Assembly (NCBI RefSeq): GCF_000695685.1
Contig: NZ_JFFR01000009.1
Coordinates: 124,001 to 188,000 of the forward strand
Length of the DNA: 64,000 nucleotides
DNA from: Vibrio fortis
Lineage (GTDB): Bacteria; Pseudomonadota; Gammaproteobacteria; Enterobacterales; Vibrionaceae
Direction of reading: 5' to 3'
Shown here: one piece after another, positions 1-10,178 of the stretch
Layout of the letters: every line of letters starts with the position of its first letter
Numbering within the stretch: position 1 is the stretch's first letter
Made by a program: the position numbers and the translations under genes
The notes under the pieces: generated by a model
What the model was told of the DNA's origin: nothing
Databases searched by the model: none
What the model saw: the letters and a program-made list of their open reading frames with translations, nothing else

Positions 1-770
1 TCATTGATACGGCGATTAAGCATACGTGATGGGTTCTCTACTACGATATTACTGAACACAGAGTTCGGTACGTAAATCGGTCTCTTGTCGAACGTTCTGA
101 TGATAGTCATGCGCCAGCCGATACGTTCTACTGTACCTTCAATTTGACGATCTGGAGAGCGAATCCAGTCTCCAACTTTGAATGGGCGATCGAAGTAGAT
201 CATCATGCCGCCAAAGAAGTTAGATAGCAGGTCTTTCGCTGCCAAACCGACGATTAAGCCACCCACACCACCAAAAGTTAGAAGACCAGACAGACTTAAA
301 CCAAAGGTCTGCATGATGGTGAGTGCTCCCATCACCATAAAGAACAGACGGAATACTTTGGCTATGGCCTGAACCGTTGTCTCATCACGTTTCTTCTGCG
401 CTAGGATGTACTCTTCACTGTTGGTGATCATTCTGAGCGTGAACCACACGAAGGTACAGATAATCAAGATGTGCTTGAGGGTTCGAAGCCAATTGATTTC
501 GCCCCCAAATTCCCCTTGCAAAATTAATCCCAGAGAGACAGTGCCTGGCCAACACCAAAGTACGGTACTGACTGGCGTTTTTAGCGCATCGAGCAGTAAA
601 TCATCCCAATGGAATGCGGTTTTCTTGGCTAATATTTCCAAGCGGCTGTGAAGGATTCGCCACGCAACCCATGCGAAGAAACTAGCAATAGTGATGAATA
701 AAACACTGCTACTCCATTCATGATGGTTTGCATTTACGTAAGTCTGAACTTGTTGAATTAATTCGTTCAT
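1..770 (-). CDS. Mechanosensitive channel MscS-family protein (3' end outside window)
   Basis: This gene begins at the ATG at 770 and runs off the left edge, so only about 256 N-terminal residues are visible. The product is an inner-membrane small-conductance mechanosensitive channel that releases solutes on osmotic downshift. Several hydrophobic segments come first. The pore-lining helix and beta domain follow, with the typical Gly/Ala-rich stretch LAAKDLLSNFFGG, then FDRPFKVGDW and a VERIGWR segment. The extra N-terminal membrane segments resemble the YbdG/YnaI type rather than minimal MscS. The next gene, ktrA, is divergent, so the gap at 771-1039 holds both promoters. The family call is firm; the subtype is inferred. 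Confidence 0.88.
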   Translation of the reverse strand, partial: MNELIQQVQTYVNANHHEWSSSVLFITIASFFAWVAWRILHSRLEILAKKTAFHWDDLLLDALKTPVSTVLWCWPGTVSLGLILQGEFGGEINWLRTLKHILIICTFVWFTLRMITNSEEYILAQKKRDETTVQAIAKVFRLFFMVMGALTIMQTFGLSLSGLLTFGGVGGLIVGLAAKDLLSNFFGGMMIYFDRPFKVGDWIRSPDRQIEGTVERIGWRMTIIRTFDKRPIYVPNSVFSNIVVENPSRMLNRRIN

Positions 771-1039
771 GTTTTGAATTCACTCAGTGATAACGCGGAT
801 GTCATAGCAAGTGTTGTCCCCAAAAGAAAGAGAATAGCTGCGTCTAGGCAGCTTTATGCAATTGTGTGCTATGACAGAAAAATAAGTGGCCCGAAATTAG
901 CAGAAATCCAATTTGTTCTCTACCTTTAAAATCAAGAGATTAGGAAATTTTATCAGCGTAATGATGAATAATCTTATTCACTCAACGCTGCTGTTCAAGA
1001 CTTGCTGTTTAGCCTCAACCAATGAGGATAGAGGAAATT

Positions 1040-1699
1040 ATGACAGATAAACAGTTTGCCGTGATTGGGTTAGGCCGTTTTGGGCTCGCGGTATGCAAAG
1101 AGCTTCAAGATTCAGGGGCGCAGGTGCTAGCGGTAGATATTAACGAAGAGCGAGTTAAAGAAGCGGCTGGCTTTGTATCGCAAGGTATTGTTGCAAACTG
1201 TACCAGCGAACAAACCGTGAAGGAATTGCGATTAGATGAGTACGATATGATCATGGTTTCAATCGGCTCTGACGTGAACGCCAGTATTCTGACCACACTT
1301 GTTGTGAAAGAGGCGGGTGCCAAAACGGTATGGGTGAAGGCGAATGATAAGTTTCACGCTAAGATTCTGACCAAGATTGGCGCAGACCATGTCATTCTTC
1401 CCGAGCGAGATATGGGTATCCGAGTCGCAAGAAAGATGCTCGATAGACGCGTGTTAGAGTTTATTGATTTGGGTAGTGAACTCGCTCTGACTGAAATTGT
1501 AATAGGACATAATTTACTTGGGCGACCGCTCTCTGATCTTAAATTGTGTCAACAAAGTGATGTGCATGTGCTGGGTTTTAAACGTGGCCCTAACTTGGTC
1601 AAAGCACCTGAATTAGATATTAGTTTGGAGATTGGGGACGTGGTCATCATTGCAGGTCCTAAAGAGTTATTGGCTAATCGACTTAAATCATTGTCATAA
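1040..1699 (+). CDS. ktrA: KtrA, cytoplasmic regulatory subunit of K+ (Na+-dependent) uptake system
   Basis: The 219-residue protein is the nucleotide-binding RCK subunit that gates the KtrB potassium channel-like transporter. The N-terminal Rossmann fold shows GLGRFG at residues 10-15 and an acidic residue at the end of strand two (AVDIN). A C-terminal RCK_C domain ends in GDVVIIAGP. The ATG at 1040 is preferred over the in-frame ATG at 1022 because a GAGG sits five bases before it and family members begin near this point. It lies 8 bases before ktrB, so the pair is an operon. Length and motifs match Vibrio KtrA closely. Confidence 0.93.
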   Translation: MTDKQFAVIGLGRFGLAVCKELQDSGAQVLAVDINEERVKEAAGFVSQGIVANCTSEQTVKELRLDEYDMIMVSIGSDVNASILTTLVVKEAGAKTVWVKANDKFHAKILTKIGADHVILPERDMGIRVARKMLDRRVLEFIDLGSELALTEIVIGHNLLGRPLSDLKLCQQSDVHVLGFKRGPNLVKAPELDISLEIGDVVIIAGPKELLANRLKSLS

Positions 1700-1707
1700 G
1701 GCGGTCT

Positions 1708-3075
1708 ATGCATTCAGTTCAAAGAAGAGGGCTGTTCTACACCTTAAAGCCAGACAATAAGCCGAAGAAAGGGTCTGAGCCAAAGATCATCCTCACCAGT
1801 TTTCTTGGGGTTCTTATTCCGTCGGCAATTCTTCTTACTTTGCCCGTCTTTTCGGTTACGGGCCTTTCGTTCACTGACGCCCTATTTACTGCGACTTCAG
1901 CGATAAGTGTAACTGGTTTAGGTGTCGTAGATACTGGGACCCATTTTACTCTGGCGGGTAAAGTGCTATTGATGTTCCTAATGCAGGTTGGTGGACTCGG
2001 CCAAATGACCTTGTCTGCGGTGCTCCTATATATGTTTGGGGTGAGGCTTAGTTTGAAGCAGCAAGCGCTCGCTAAAGAGGCATTAGGACAAGATAAACGC
2101 GTCAACTTGAGAAGCTTGGTCAAAAAGATCATCGCGTTTGCGCTTATCGCAGAACTCATTGGTTTTATTCTGCTTTGTTTTCGTTGGATACCGGAATATG
2201 GATGGGAAACCGGGAGCTTTTATGCTCTTTTTCACGCCATTTCGGCTTTTAACAACGCAGGCTTTGCGCTCTTTTCAGATAGCATGATGACGTTTGTTGA
2301 TGATCCTCTAGTGATCTTCACTCTAGCAGGGTTGTTCATCTTTGGAGGTTTAGGGTTCACTGTCGTCGGCGATTTAGCTTCAAATTGGCGCCGTGGCTTC
2401 AATCACCTGCATCTACACACCAAAATCATGTTAACAGCGACTCCGACACTGCTTTTAGTTGGAACCGTATTGTTCTGGTTGTTAGAGCGAAACAATAGTG
2501 AAACGATGCAAGGTCTCACAACGAACGGTCAGTGGCTGGCAGCATTCTTTCAATCAGCCAGTGCTCGTACCGCAGGGTTTAATAGTGTCGACCTTACTCA
2601 CTATACTCAGCCCGCTCTGCTCGTCATGATTGTCTTAATGTTAATCGGTGCCGGCTCAACTTCTACGGGGGGAGGGATCAAGGTATCAACGTTTGCAGTA
2701 GCTTTTGTGGCTACGTGGAGCTTCTTGCGCCAGAAAAAGCACGTCGTGATGTTTAAGCGTACCGTTTCATGGCAAGCAGTTACCAAATCCTTAGCCATCA
2801 TCGTGGTCAGTGGGGCTATGTTAACGACAGCGATGTTTTTATTGATGTTAACGGAGAAAGCGGCATTTGATCGTGTCATGTTTGAAGTGATATCAGCCTT
2901 TGCAACCGTTGGTCTGACTGCAGGGCTAACTGCAAACTTATCAGAGCCGGGCAAATACATTATGGTGGTCGTTATGGTTATTGGCCGAATAGGGCCGTTA
3001 ACTTTGGCTTATATGTTAGCAAGACCAGAGCCCTCGCTGGTGAAGTATCCAGAAGATACTGTGCTAACGGGATAA
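1708..3075 (+). CDS. ktrB: KtrB, K+-translocating membrane subunit
   Basis: The 455-residue integral membrane protein forms the ion path for KtrAB potassium uptake. It contains the four pore-loop repeats of the Trk/Ktr/HKT superfamily with their central Gly: SAISVTGLG, AFNNAGFALF, SARTAGFNS and AFATVGLTAG. After the third repeat comes the Gly/Ser/Thr-rich gating loop STSTGGGIKVSTF. This follows ktrA directly and is closed by a hairpin terminator at 3097. The length is usual for the family. The start has only a weak ribosome site, which fits coupling to ktrA. Confidence 0.94.
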   Translation: MHSVQRRGLFYTLKPDNKPKKGSEPKIILTSFLGVLIPSAILLTLPVFSVTGLSFTDALFTATSAISVTGLGVVDTGTHFTLAGKVLLMFLMQVGGLGQMTLSAVLLYMFGVRLSLKQQALAKEALGQDKRVNLRSLVKKIIAFALIAELIGFILLCFRWIPEYGWETGSFYALFHAISAFNNAGFALFSDSMMTFVDDPLVIFTLAGLFIFGGLGFTVVGDLASNWRRGFNHLHLHTKIMLTATPTLLLVGTVLFWLLERNNSETMQGLTTNGQWLAAFFQSASARTAGFNSVDLTHYTQPALLVMIVLMLIGAGSTSTGGGIKVSTFAVAFVATWSFLRQKKHVVMFKRTVSWQAVTKSLAIIVVSGAMLTTAMFLLMLTEKAAFDRVMFEVISAFATVGLTAGLTANLSEPGKYIMVVVMVIGRIGPLTLAYMLARPEPSLVKYPEDTVLTG

Positions 3076-3096
3076 TTCTTCATTGGATTGAATTGA

Positions 3097-3126
3097 AAAA
3101 GCCAGCGTCAATGCTGGCTTTTGTCT
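3097..3126. terminator. Rho-independent terminator between ktrB and msrAB (bidirectional)
   Basis: A 10-bp stem, AAAAGCCAGC pairing with GCTGGCTTTT, surrounds a 6-base loop. T-rich sequence on one side and A-rich sequence on the other let it serve ktrB and the convergent msrAB gene. Confidence 0.85.
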
Positions 3127-3145
3127 TCTAATTCTCGAATGGCGA

Positions 3146-4288
3146 TTAACCTTCAAACATCTCTAGATAATCTCCGTATCCCTCTTCAGCTAGCTTCTCG
3201 ACTGGAATGAATCGCATAGCCGCTGAGTTCATGCAGTAACGCAGTCCTGTCGGCTTTGGTCCATCTTTAAACACGTGACCAAGGTGTGAATCACCAAAGC
3301 GGCTGCGTACTTCGGTACGTGGATAAATCAGCTTGTAATCGGTTGTCGTTACAATGTAGTTGTCATTGATTGGCTGAGTGAAACTTGGCCAACCCGTACC
3401 CGACTTGTACTTGTCTTTTGATGAGAAAAGCGGTTCGCCGGTTACGATATCAACATAGATGCCTTCTTCCTTGTTATCCCAGTACTCATTATCGAAAGGA
3501 CGTTCTGTCGCATCTTTTTGAGTCACGTTGTACTGAAGTGATGTCAGTTTCTGTTTGATCTCAGATTGCGAAGGCTTAGTGTAAACTTTCACGTTTGCAG
3601 CTTGGTTTTCGCCATCTAATAGCTGGCGAATCGTTTGTGGGTTTTCTTGGCGATCATCACCAAAGATTTTATCTAGGTACTGATCTCGGCCCGAAGCATA
3701 ACGGTAGTAGTTGTAACGAACCTTGCTCTTCTTGTAGTAATCTTGATGGTAATCTTCTGCTGGCCAGAATTTTTTAAACTCAATCAGCTCAGTTTTTAAA
3801 GGAGCACCAAATAGGTTTGCCTCTTCGATTTCATTCATGAAGTTTTGAGCAATCTCTTTTTGCTCAGCGTTATGATAGAAAACCGCTGGACGATATTGAG
3901 GGCCACGGTCTACAAACGAACCTTTGTCGTCGGTTGGGTCAATATGACGAAAGAACTGGTCAAGCACTTGCTCGTAATTAACCACGCTAGGATCATAAAC
4001 AACCTTAATTACTTCGATGTGTTCTGTTTTTCCTGACGCTACCTGTTTGTATGTTGGGTTTTCTAGCTTTCCTCCTGAGTAACCCGAAACAACATCGATC
4101 ACACCATCGAGTTTTTCAAGATCGGATTCGGTACACCAGAAGCACCCCCCAGCTAAAGTTGCCACTTCGGTTTTACCTGAGTGTGCCGCTTTATCCATTG
4201 TATTGGCTGTGCCTGTTTGGCTAACAAGTAACGAAATCAGTGGCAATGCGACCACGAGTGAAACCAATATTTTAGATAATTTCTTCAT
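3146..4288 (-). CDS. msrAB: Exported bifunctional methionine sulfoxide reductase MsrA-MsrB fusion
   Basis: The 380-residue protein repairs both epimers of methionine sulfoxide in exported proteins. An N-terminal signal peptide ([10 protein letters not shown] then a hydrophobic core) is followed by an MsrA domain with GCFWC at residues 48-52, whose Cys49 is the nucleophile. A C-terminal MsrB domain follows with [14 protein letters not shown] and RYCMN, whose catalytic Cys is about 352. The zinc-binding CxxC pairs seen in many MsrB proteins are absent. The ATG at 4288 is chosen over one at 4366 because it begins the signal peptide and has an AGG upstream. The PilB-type thioredoxin domain of Neisseria is absent, so the reductant is supplied in trans. 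Confidence 0.93.
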   Translation of the reverse strand: MKKLSKILVSLVVALPLISLLVSQTGTANTMDKAAHSGKTEVATLAGGCFWCTESDLEKLDGVIDVVSGYSGGKLENPTYKQVASGKTEHIEVIKVVYDPSVVNYEQVLDQFFRHIDPTDDKGSFVDRGPQYRPAVFYHNAEQKEIAQNFMNEIEEANLFGAPLKTELIEFKKFWPAEDYHQDYYKKSKVRYNYYRYASGRDQYLDKIFGDDRQENPQTIRQLLDGENQAANVKVYTKPSQSEIKQKLTSLQYNVTQKDATERPFDNEYWDNKEEGIYVDIVTGEPLFSSKDKYKSGTGWPSFTQPINDNYIVTTTDYKLIYPRTEVRSRFGDSHLGHVFKDGPKPTGLRYCMNSAAMRFIPVEKLAEEGYGDYLEMFEG

Positions 4289-4506
4289 AGATACCTCATC
4301 TTGACGTTTACTCATTCGATGCTGAATGTACGAATAGAGACAGGACTTTGATGGAAAAAATTGCACTATTCACTAAAAAATTATTTTGAAATTAAATTGT
4401 GCGTGTTTAAACGGGACGACTTGCTCTCCGATACGACCAGTAGTAGGGTGACGTTTATGTCGTTGTATAACCATAATGAGTGCGCGTCACTCGACTAAGG
4501 AAAAAC

Positions 4507-4905
4507 ATGAAAGCAGAAGTTAAATGGGTAGAAGGCTTTAAGTTTCTTGGCCAATCTCAATCAGGTCACTCTATCGTAATGGACGGTAGCGGCGGTGCAA
4601 CGGCGCCTAGCCCTATGGAGATGGTATTGATGGCTGCTGGTGGTTGTAGTTCTGTTGACGTGGTTGATGGCTTAAAAGAAGCAGGACAGGCGATTACAGG
4701 TTGTAATGCAAAGCTCTCGACAGAACGTCGTGAAACCGCGCCAAAGATTTTCACTGCAATCAATATTCACTTCGAAGTGTCAGGTGATAACTTAGATGAA
4801 GAGCTGGTTGCGAAAGTATGCGCTGATTCATTAGAAAAATACTGCTCAGTTTGTTTGATGTTGGGCGCAGGCGTTGAGATGACCCATAGCTGGGAAATCG
4901 TCTAA
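4507..4905 (+). CDS. OsmC family protein (YhfA-like)
   Basis: The 132-residue cytoplasmic protein belongs to the OsmC/Ohr superfamily. Its two Cys-containing segments are visible: GGCSSVDVVDGLK near residue 50 and KYCSVCLMLG near residue 115. The PSPMEMVLMA segment before the first is typical of the YhfA branch, whose physiological substrate is not established. The ATG at 4507 is preferred because AAGGA lies just upstream. An upstream in-frame ATG at 4480 adds only a short unlike extension. It stands alone between divergent or convergent neighbours, with a terminator at 4913. Confidence 0.85.
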   Translation: MKAEVKWVEGFKFLGQSQSGHSIVMDGSGGATAPSPMEMVLMAAGGCSSVDVVDGLKEAGQAITGCNAKLSTERRETAPKIFTAINIHFEVSGDNLDEELVAKVCADSLEKYCSVCLMLGAGVEMTHSWEIV

Positions 4906-4912
4906 CAAGAAG

Positions 4913-4950
4913 AAAGGCCATGCATATAAGGTACATGGCCTTTCGTTTTA
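4913..4950 (+). terminator. Terminator after the osmC-family gene
   Basis: A 10-bp perfect stem, AAAGGCCATG with CATGGCCTTT, is followed by CGTTTTA, eight bases after the stop of the gene ending at 4905. Confidence 0.85.
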
Positions 4951-4991
4951 CGAATAATTACGCTAGATCGCTTAAGCGGTGTAGCTAATAA

Positions 4992-6068
4992 TTATTGGGT
5001 TGTCTCTTCAACCATGATTTTTTCAACTTGAACTTCTTCAGTGTATTCAAAGCCTGGAATAGTCGCCTCTACGCGTCGGTTCATCGCACGACCTTCAGCT
5101 GTATCGTTTGATGCTACAGGATTTTCTTCACCTTCACCTGTTGCTGTGATACGGCTAGCATCAATGCCTTGCTCTTCGATATATGCAGCAACAGATGCAG
5201 CACGTTTCTTCGATACCATCATGTTGTATTCCGCTGCGCCTGTCGAATCAGTATGACCAACTACTTCTACACTAGATTCTGGGTGAGCCTGAAGTACAGC
5301 AATCAGAGGACCAAGGGCCGCCTTACCATCAGCTGAAAGTTCAGTACTGTTGGTTGCGAACATCTCTTGCGAGAAGCTTTCGGTTTGCTCTTTCGTCACA
5401 ACAACCGTTGTTTTCTCTTCTACGACCACTTCTTGTACTTCTGTGATTGGCTCAGAAGGTGCTTGTGTTACTACAGCTGTAGTGGCTGCTGCCGCTGCCG
5501 CAGAAGCTGTTGTTGCGCCAGTGCCAAAGTTATAGCTAACACCAACAGAGAACAGGTTTGCGTTCAGGTCTTGGATGTATTTGTCATCGAAGTCATCGAA
5601 GTACTGGTATTCAACCCTTACAGCCCATGTATCTGAGAATTGTTTCTCTACACCAGCTCCTACAGATAAAATGAAAGAGTCTTCACCACCGTGAGAGATG
5701 TACGCTGGACCGCCTTTCACAAAGAAGTCAAACTCTTGCTCTACTGGGAAACGGTACATAGGAGTTAGAGAGATAGCGATTAGAGGGTCACTGAATTGTG
5801 CAGCTGTACCACCACTAGCGAAACTTGTTTTGTAGTCACCAAGGAAGTCTGAACTTAGTTCAACACCAATACGGTCTGTGAAGTTGTAACCAGAGTAGAT
5901 ACCAGCCCCCACTGCATCATCATCGCACTCAAGGCCATCAACACAAGCGCTGTCTAGCCAACCAAGACCAACTTTAGCACCGACGTAAGTTGTCGCTGCG
6001 ATAGATGGCGCAGCTGCAAGACCAGAGGTTGCGATAAGTGCACACATAATTTTTGACAGTCTTTTCAT
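4992..6068 (-). CDS. OmpA-family outer membrane protein (beta-barrel plus peptidoglycan-binding domain)
   Basis: The 358-residue outer-membrane protein has a signal peptide (MKRLSKIMCALIATSGLAAAPSIAA). An OmpA-like eight-strand barrel follows, to about residue 185. Next come an Ala-rich linker with runs of Val/Glu and a C-terminal OmpA peptidoglycan-binding domain with VVGHTDSTGAAEYN and NRRVEA. It resembles vibrio OmpA-like proteins rather than enterobacterial OmpA. The start at 6068 is preceded by AAGGATAAG. The upstream extension to 6239 is out of character and ignored. The tail past the OmpA domain is acidic and carries VEKIMVEETTQ at its end. Confidence 0.9.
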   Translation of the reverse strand: MKRLSKIMCALIATSGLAAAPSIAATTYVGAKVGLGWLDSACVDGLECDDDAVGAGIYSGYNFTDRIGVELSSDFLGDYKTSFASGGTAAQFSDPLIAISLTPMYRFPVEQEFDFFVKGGPAYISHGGEDSFILSVGAGVEKQFSDTWAVRVEYQYFDDFDDKYIQDLNANLFSVGVSYNFGTGATTASAAAAAATTAVVTQAPSEPITEVQEVVVEEKTTVVVTKEQTESFSQEMFATNSTELSADGKAALGPLIAVLQAHPESSVEVVGHTDSTGAAEYNMMVSKKRAASVAAYIEEQGIDASRITATGEGEENPVASNDTAEGRAMNRRVEATIPGFEYTEEVQVEKIMVEETTQ

Positions 6069-6467
6069 AATCTTATCCTTGTGATTAATTTTTATTCTAC
6101 CTGGATCTGCCATTAAATGGTCATCGACTGTTTGTAACACACTGCTTGCAGACGATAACTGGAGGCGCTGACCCAGTTGGAATCTATCTATATGAGCGGT
6201 AAATCTATTGTTAATCCTATTGCACATGAGAGTCAACAAAATTGTTAAAAATTATGCATTTAACTAATTTGTAGTTGTTTAGTTATCAATAATGATTGGT
6301 TATATATAAAGCTATAGCTCAAGGTTTTGATTTTACAAATTTTATTCTATAAAAGAGTTAAAAAGCTTGCGCCACTTCATGCTTATAAAACGAACAAACC
6401 CGAAGCCAAAAAATTGACATCGGGAATGAATCAGTGAGTATCGGATTATGACTTTTCAGAGGCTGGG
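6069..6467. other. Intergenic region upstream of the OmpA-family gene
   Basis: About 400 A+T-rich bases separate phnX (which ends at 6468) from the OmpA-family start. A short inverted repeat, CCCGA (6399-6403) with TCGGG (6420-6424), may be part of a weak phnX terminator on the minus strand. No convincing gene was found; the remainder presumably carries the ompA-family promoter. Confidence 0.4.
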
Positions 6468-7286
6468 CTAAGGACGTTCGCCACGTAAGATACGAGCTTC
6501 GATCTGTTCGATAACGTTCGGTAGATCAGCAATAGTATCAATAAGATAGTGTGGTTTAGACTTGCCGAGCTTTTGCTTTGCTTTGTTACGAGCCGCCACA
6601 AGCGTTGCTTCATCCGCTTGTTGGTACTCCTCGAAGGTTAGGCCTGCTTCATTTCCCGATAAAAGAAGACCAACTGTCCACATGCCTGCATTGTGGCCTT
6701 CATCGATTCCCGGAGCAGCATCATCAACCTTAATACATGAAGCGACATTGGTAACACCAAGGTCGATGACGTTCTTCAATGCCATGAATGGTGCAGGGCG
6801 CCCACCTTGTGGAAGATCATCTGTAGCAACCACGCAATCTGGATGATATCCGTAGTCCGCAGCGACTGGAACGAGCACATCCATTACTTGGCGCGGGTAA
6901 CCTGAACATGAGCCAATCTTTACGCCTTGCGATTTCAAGTTATTCACCACTTCGATGGCATTTAAGATAGGCGCGGCGTGGTCAGCTACTTTCGCTTTTT
7001 GTAATGGCATGAATGCCGCGTATATCGCATCGATATCTTCAGAGTTCATGTCTCTACCGAACTGTTCATTCCAACGAGTCTCTACAGAAGGTAATTGACC
7101 CACAGCTTGAATGTGGTCCCATTTACCGAGCCCCATAGGTTCGCGAGCTTCTTCAAGAGAAATATGAAAATCAAATCCTTGTTTGAACGCTTCTACAAAA
7201 ATGCTGGTTGGAGCGAACGAACCGAAGTCTACGATGGTGCCCGCCCAGTCAAAAATTACCGCTTGGATTGTGGATGATTTCGCCAT
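6468..7286 (-). CDS. phnX: Phosphonoacetaldehyde hydrolase (phosphonatase)
   Basis: The 272-residue HAD-family enzyme cleaves the C-P bond of phosphonoacetaldehyde to acetaldehyde and phosphate. HAD motif I reads DWAGT with nucleophile Asp13. The family's Ala replaces the usual second Asp, as in known phosphonatases. Lys55 in MGLGKWDH is the Schiff-base lysine of the cap domain. GSCSGYPR is HAD motif II and [12 protein letters not shown] is motif IV. The ATG at 7286 has AAGGA upstream; longer starts run into pbfA. It is third in phnW-pbfA-phnX and follows pbfA by 80 bases. Confidence 0.95.
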   Translation of the reverse strand: MAKSSTIQAVIFDWAGTIVDFGSFAPTSIFVEAFKQGFDFHISLEEAREPMGLGKWDHIQAVGQLPSVETRWNEQFGRDMNSEDIDAIYAAFMPLQKAKVADHAAPILNAIEVVNNLKSQGVKIGSCSGYPRQVMDVLVPVAADYGYHPDCVVATDDLPQGGRPAPFMALKNVIDLGVTNVASCIKVDDAAPGIDEGHNAGMWTVGLLLSGNEAGLTFEEYQQADEATLVAARNKAKQKLGKSKPHYLIDTIADLPNVIEQIEARILRGERP

Positions 7287-7366
7287 GATTGTTTGTCCTT
7301 TATAAACCTTGAGATCAACGTCAAGGCTGTCACTAATTTGTTGGTGGTGATTAATGTTTAATGAGG

Positions 7367-8773
7367 TTAAATCTGGTATCCAAAGTCTCGACATACTTTA
7401 TCGATAGCTGCTTCAAAGATATCTAGAGCTGCATTGAGATCGCTGCGTTCGATGATCAATGGAGGGCTAAGTTGTGCGACATTGCCTTGTGACACTTTAA
7501 AGCTCAGACCTTGGTTTAAACATTCGTAAAGCAGCGCTTCAGCTTCGTCGTATGCACGAGTCTTGGTGAGAGGGTCTGTTACCAGTTCGACTCCCCATAA
7601 AAGGCCAATTCCGCGCACATCGCCGATAACGGAGTAACGTGCTTTCATATCGAGCAGACGTTGTTTCACAAATTCACTGTCGTCTTTCACTTTTTGCAAA
7701 AGGTTGTGCTGCTCGATGACCTGCATGGTTGCCAGTGCTGCAGCGCAACCGATCGGGCTTTTCTCGTGGGTGTAATGACCGAGTGAGATTTGTGCTGCCG
7801 TGTTGTATTTGTTTTTGGTTACCATTGCTGCGATTGGAACCAAACCACCGCCAAAGCCTTTTCCAATACAGAGAATATCTGGCTCAATGTCATAAGCTTG
7901 ATGAGTAAACCATTCACCACTGCGTCCCATACCATTGGGAATATCATCAATGATCAGCAGCACGTTGTGCTTATCGCAGATCTCTCGGATTCGTTTCCAA
8001 TAGGCTTTGCTTGGCACTTGGACATCAGTATTTCGAACCGCTTCTGCAATGAATGCGCCAATGCTTCCCTCTTTCTCAATCACATACTCAAGGTAGTCGG
8101 CGTAATGAACATCTGAGTTTGGGTCGCCATCGCGCATTGGGAAAGCACCTCGGTACGACACCGCTGGTGGAATACGCTCTACTCCAGCCATCAATGGTCC
8201 CATGCCTTCACGAAAACATGCTTCACCACCGACAGAGATAGCGTCAAGAGAGGCTCCATGGAAAGAGTCCCAAAGCGAAACGACTTTAAAGTTGTTGGTT
8301 ACGTGCCTTGCTAGCTTCAATGCCATTCCAATCACGGAGGTGCCACCGGGTGCGAACAACACACGGTTGAGTTCGCCACCACAGATTTGCGTTAGCTTTT
8401 CCGCGCACTCGATGGCCGTCTCGTTAGTAAAGCGTCGCGGAGAAAACGGCAGCGAAGCCATTTGTTCGGTTACTTTCCTGATGACTTCTGGATGCCCGTA
8501 TCCCAGTTGATGGACATTATTCCCATGGAAGTCCATGTATTTTTTACCCGCTGCATCCTCAATGTAGATGCCTTCAGCGTGTTGCAGGGTATCTAAGCAC
8601 GGCGTTGACATAGCTTGGTGAAGAAACACATCTGAATCTCTCTTCAAAATCGCTTGAGTGGCTCTATCTTCTAGAGAAGCGTTCCACTCCTGTCGTGCTG
8701 GTGTTGTGTTTACATCTCCTTCACTACGAAAGTGAGTGTGAGAGAGGTTCTCTTTTGATTCACACTGCATCAT
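7367..8773 (-). CDS. pbfA: PbfA-type (R)-1-hydroxy-2-aminoethylphosphonate ammonia-lyase (class III aminotransferase fold)
   Basis: The 468-residue PLP enzyme has the class III aminotransferase fold. The PLP lysine is Lys305 in CIGKGFGGG. The segment that usually reads D-E-V-Q reads D-D-I-P here (residues 276-279). Class III proteins encoded between phnW and phnX are known as PbfA. They eliminate ammonia from (R)-1-hydroxy-2-aminoethylphosphonate to give phosphonoacetaldehyde, and the family was characterised with a Vibrio enzyme. Its start overlaps the phnW stop by four bases (ATGA), with GGAAG seven bases upstream, so translation is coupled. An ordinary transaminase role remains possible but context argues for PbfA. 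Confidence 0.87.
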   Translation of the reverse strand: MMQCESKENLSHTHFRSEGDVNTTPARQEWNASLEDRATQAILKRDSDVFLHQAMSTPCLDTLQHAEGIYIEDAAGKKYMDFHGNNVHQLGYGHPEVIRKVTEQMASLPFSPRRFTNETAIECAEKLTQICGGELNRVLFAPGGTSVIGMALKLARHVTNNFKVVSLWDSFHGASLDAISVGGEACFREGMGPLMAGVERIPPAVSYRGAFPMRDGDPNSDVHYADYLEYVIEKEGSIGAFIAEAVRNTDVQVPSKAYWKRIREICDKHNVLLIIDDIPNGMGRSGEWFTHQAYDIEPDILCIGKGFGGGLVPIAAMVTKNKYNTAAQISLGHYTHEKSPIGCAAALATMQVIEQHNLLQKVKDDSEFVKQRLLDMKARYSVIGDVRGIGLLWGVELVTDPLTKTRAYDEAEALLYECLNQGLSFKVSQGNVAQLSPPLIIERSDLNAALDIFEAAIDKVCRDFGYQI

Positions 8774-9876
8774 GCGTTCACTTCCCAGTACTTTGCCTTG
8801 CTGATAGCACCGATTAGACGCTCAATGTCAGCAGGGTAAACCTCACCAATATTGCCAATACGGAAACAGTCAGCATTGGATACTTTACCCGGATAGATAA
8901 CGAAGCCTTGCTCTTTAAGGCGCTCATAAAACTCTTTGAATTGGTAGTCGCTATGAGCAGGAGAATAGAAAGAGGTGATAATAGGAGAGTGAAGATCGTC
9001 GCTCAGTAACGGTTCGAAACCCAGAGAACGCATCCCAGCCACTAGTGTTTTCTGATTGGTTGAATAACGTTGGAATCGTGCGGCAACTCCACCTTCTTGC
9101 TCAAGCTCGATGAGTGCTTGATAAAACGCGCGCACGGTATGCGTTGGTGAAGTAAAGCGCCATTTACCATGGTTCGCTTCCATGCAGTGCCATTGGTCGT
9201 AAAGGTCTAAACTCAGTGAGTGAGCTTGCCCATTACATTTCTCAAGTTCACCTTGTTTGGCAATAACAAAACCAAACCCTGGTACACCTTGAATACATTT
9301 ATTCGCTGAGCTGATCATAAAGTCGATACCTAGGTCAGCGATATCCATTGGGATACCACCAAAGCTTGACATGGCGTCGAGAATTACGATTTTACCTTGT
9401 TGCTTAGCTAGTTGAGTAATCTCTTTAATAGGATTCAACATGCCTGTTGTGGTTTCACAATGAACAATTGCAACATGGGTAATGCTTGGATCCATGGCCA
9501 GTGCCGTTTCCATTTCGTTCAAGTCAGGTTGTGATGTTTCGCCTGGTGAAACGACATGGCATGGAATATTTAAATACTGCGCAATTTGTGCGATGCGAGC
9601 GCCATAAGCACCGTTATCGACCACCAGTAATTTGCCTCCTGTGCCGATTACACTGCCAATCGTCGCTTCAACAGAAGCAGTGCCACTGCCTTGCATTAAT
9701 ACACTTGTATAGCCTGTTTGTTGCGTTGCAAGCTGAACCAGCTTATGGCGGATGACCTGTACGATGTCTTTGTTGTATTCATCGTCCCATGTACACCAGT
9801 CTTTTAGCATCGCTTGGCGAACTGATTCAGAAGTGGAAAGAGGGCCAGGGGTTAAGAGCAAGTATTCATTTTTCAT
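8770..9876 (-). CDS. phnW: 2-aminoethylphosphonate--pyruvate transaminase
   Basis: The 368-residue class V PLP transaminase converts 2-AEP and pyruvate to phosphonoacetaldehyde and alanine. It starts with the characteristic [11 protein letters not shown]. It also has GSGTASVEA for cofactor phosphate binding and Lys193 in [12 protein letters not shown] as the PLP lysine. The ATG at 9876 matches family N-termini; the ATG at 9888 is an alternative with no better ribosome site. It is first in the leftward catabolic operon, just below a PhnR-type operator at 9889, and overlaps pbfA by four bases. Confidence 0.96.
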   Translation of the reverse strand: MKNEYLLLTPGPLSTSESVRQAMLKDWCTWDDEYNKDIVQVIRHKLVQLATQQTGYTSVLMQGSGTASVEATIGSVIGTGGKLLVVDNGAYGARIAQIAQYLNIPCHVVSPGETSQPDLNEMETALAMDPSITHVAIVHCETTTGMLNPIKEITQLAKQQGKIVILDAMSSFGGIPMDIADLGIDFMISSANKCIQGVPGFGFVIAKQGELEKCNGQAHSLSLDLYDQWHCMEANHGKWRFTSPTHTVRAFYQALIELEQEGGVAARFQRYSTNQKTLVAGMRSLGFEPLLSDDLHSPIITSFYSPAHSDYQFKEFYERLKEQGFVIYPGKVSNADCFRIGNIGEVYPADIERLIGAISKAKYWEVNA

Positions 9877-9888
9877 CTTGATTTCCAT

Positions 9889-9902
9889 TTGGACTATACC
9901 AA
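9889..9902. promoter_or_regulatory. Putative PhnR operator before phnW
   Basis: TTGGACTATACCAA is a half-degenerate copy of TTGGTATATACCAA. It sits immediately upstream of the phnW start. The same motif recurs before phnS and phnT. TGGTATA-type palindromes are typical of HutC/UTRA GntR regulators, and such a regulator gene lies at 18380. Confidence 0.6.
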
Positions 9903-10076
9903 TATTTGTGGTTACTCTATCAATCGAATCTGATGGAGGTAAAGAGTAAAATCACTAGATTCACAAAAGCTTCATATTCAAAATTCTTGGTAGGCATCTC
10001 GTCAGTAGAGATCTTCAAAATGCCATTTTTTGTTCATTTAATCGTCATAAAACTCGAATAGGTTAATATTCGTCAT

Positions 10077-10090
10077 CTGGTACATACCAA
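10077..10090. promoter_or_regulatory. Putative PhnR operator before phnS
   Basis: CTGGTACATACCAA contains perfect TGGTA and TACCA arms with a two-base centre, about 89 bases before the phnS start. It matches the sites at 9889 and 15430. The 9877-10178 gap is the divergent phnW/phnS promoter region and contains no other recognised feature. Confidence 0.65.
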
Positions 10091-10178
10091 TAAGGTGTGT
10101 GCTCATTAATGGAAATGAAAGAATGTATGTCGACTTGGCTGCATCCACTCTTGCTAGACAGTTCAACTGGAGAACATG

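Noticed and set aside
406..651. 81-codon plus-strand frame
   Set aside because: It lies inside the MscS-family gene on the other strand; only that gene has family motifs.
5350..5636. Plus-strand frames rich in Ala or Cys inside the OmpA-family gene
   Set aside because: They are reverse readings of the gene's Ala/Val-rich linker.
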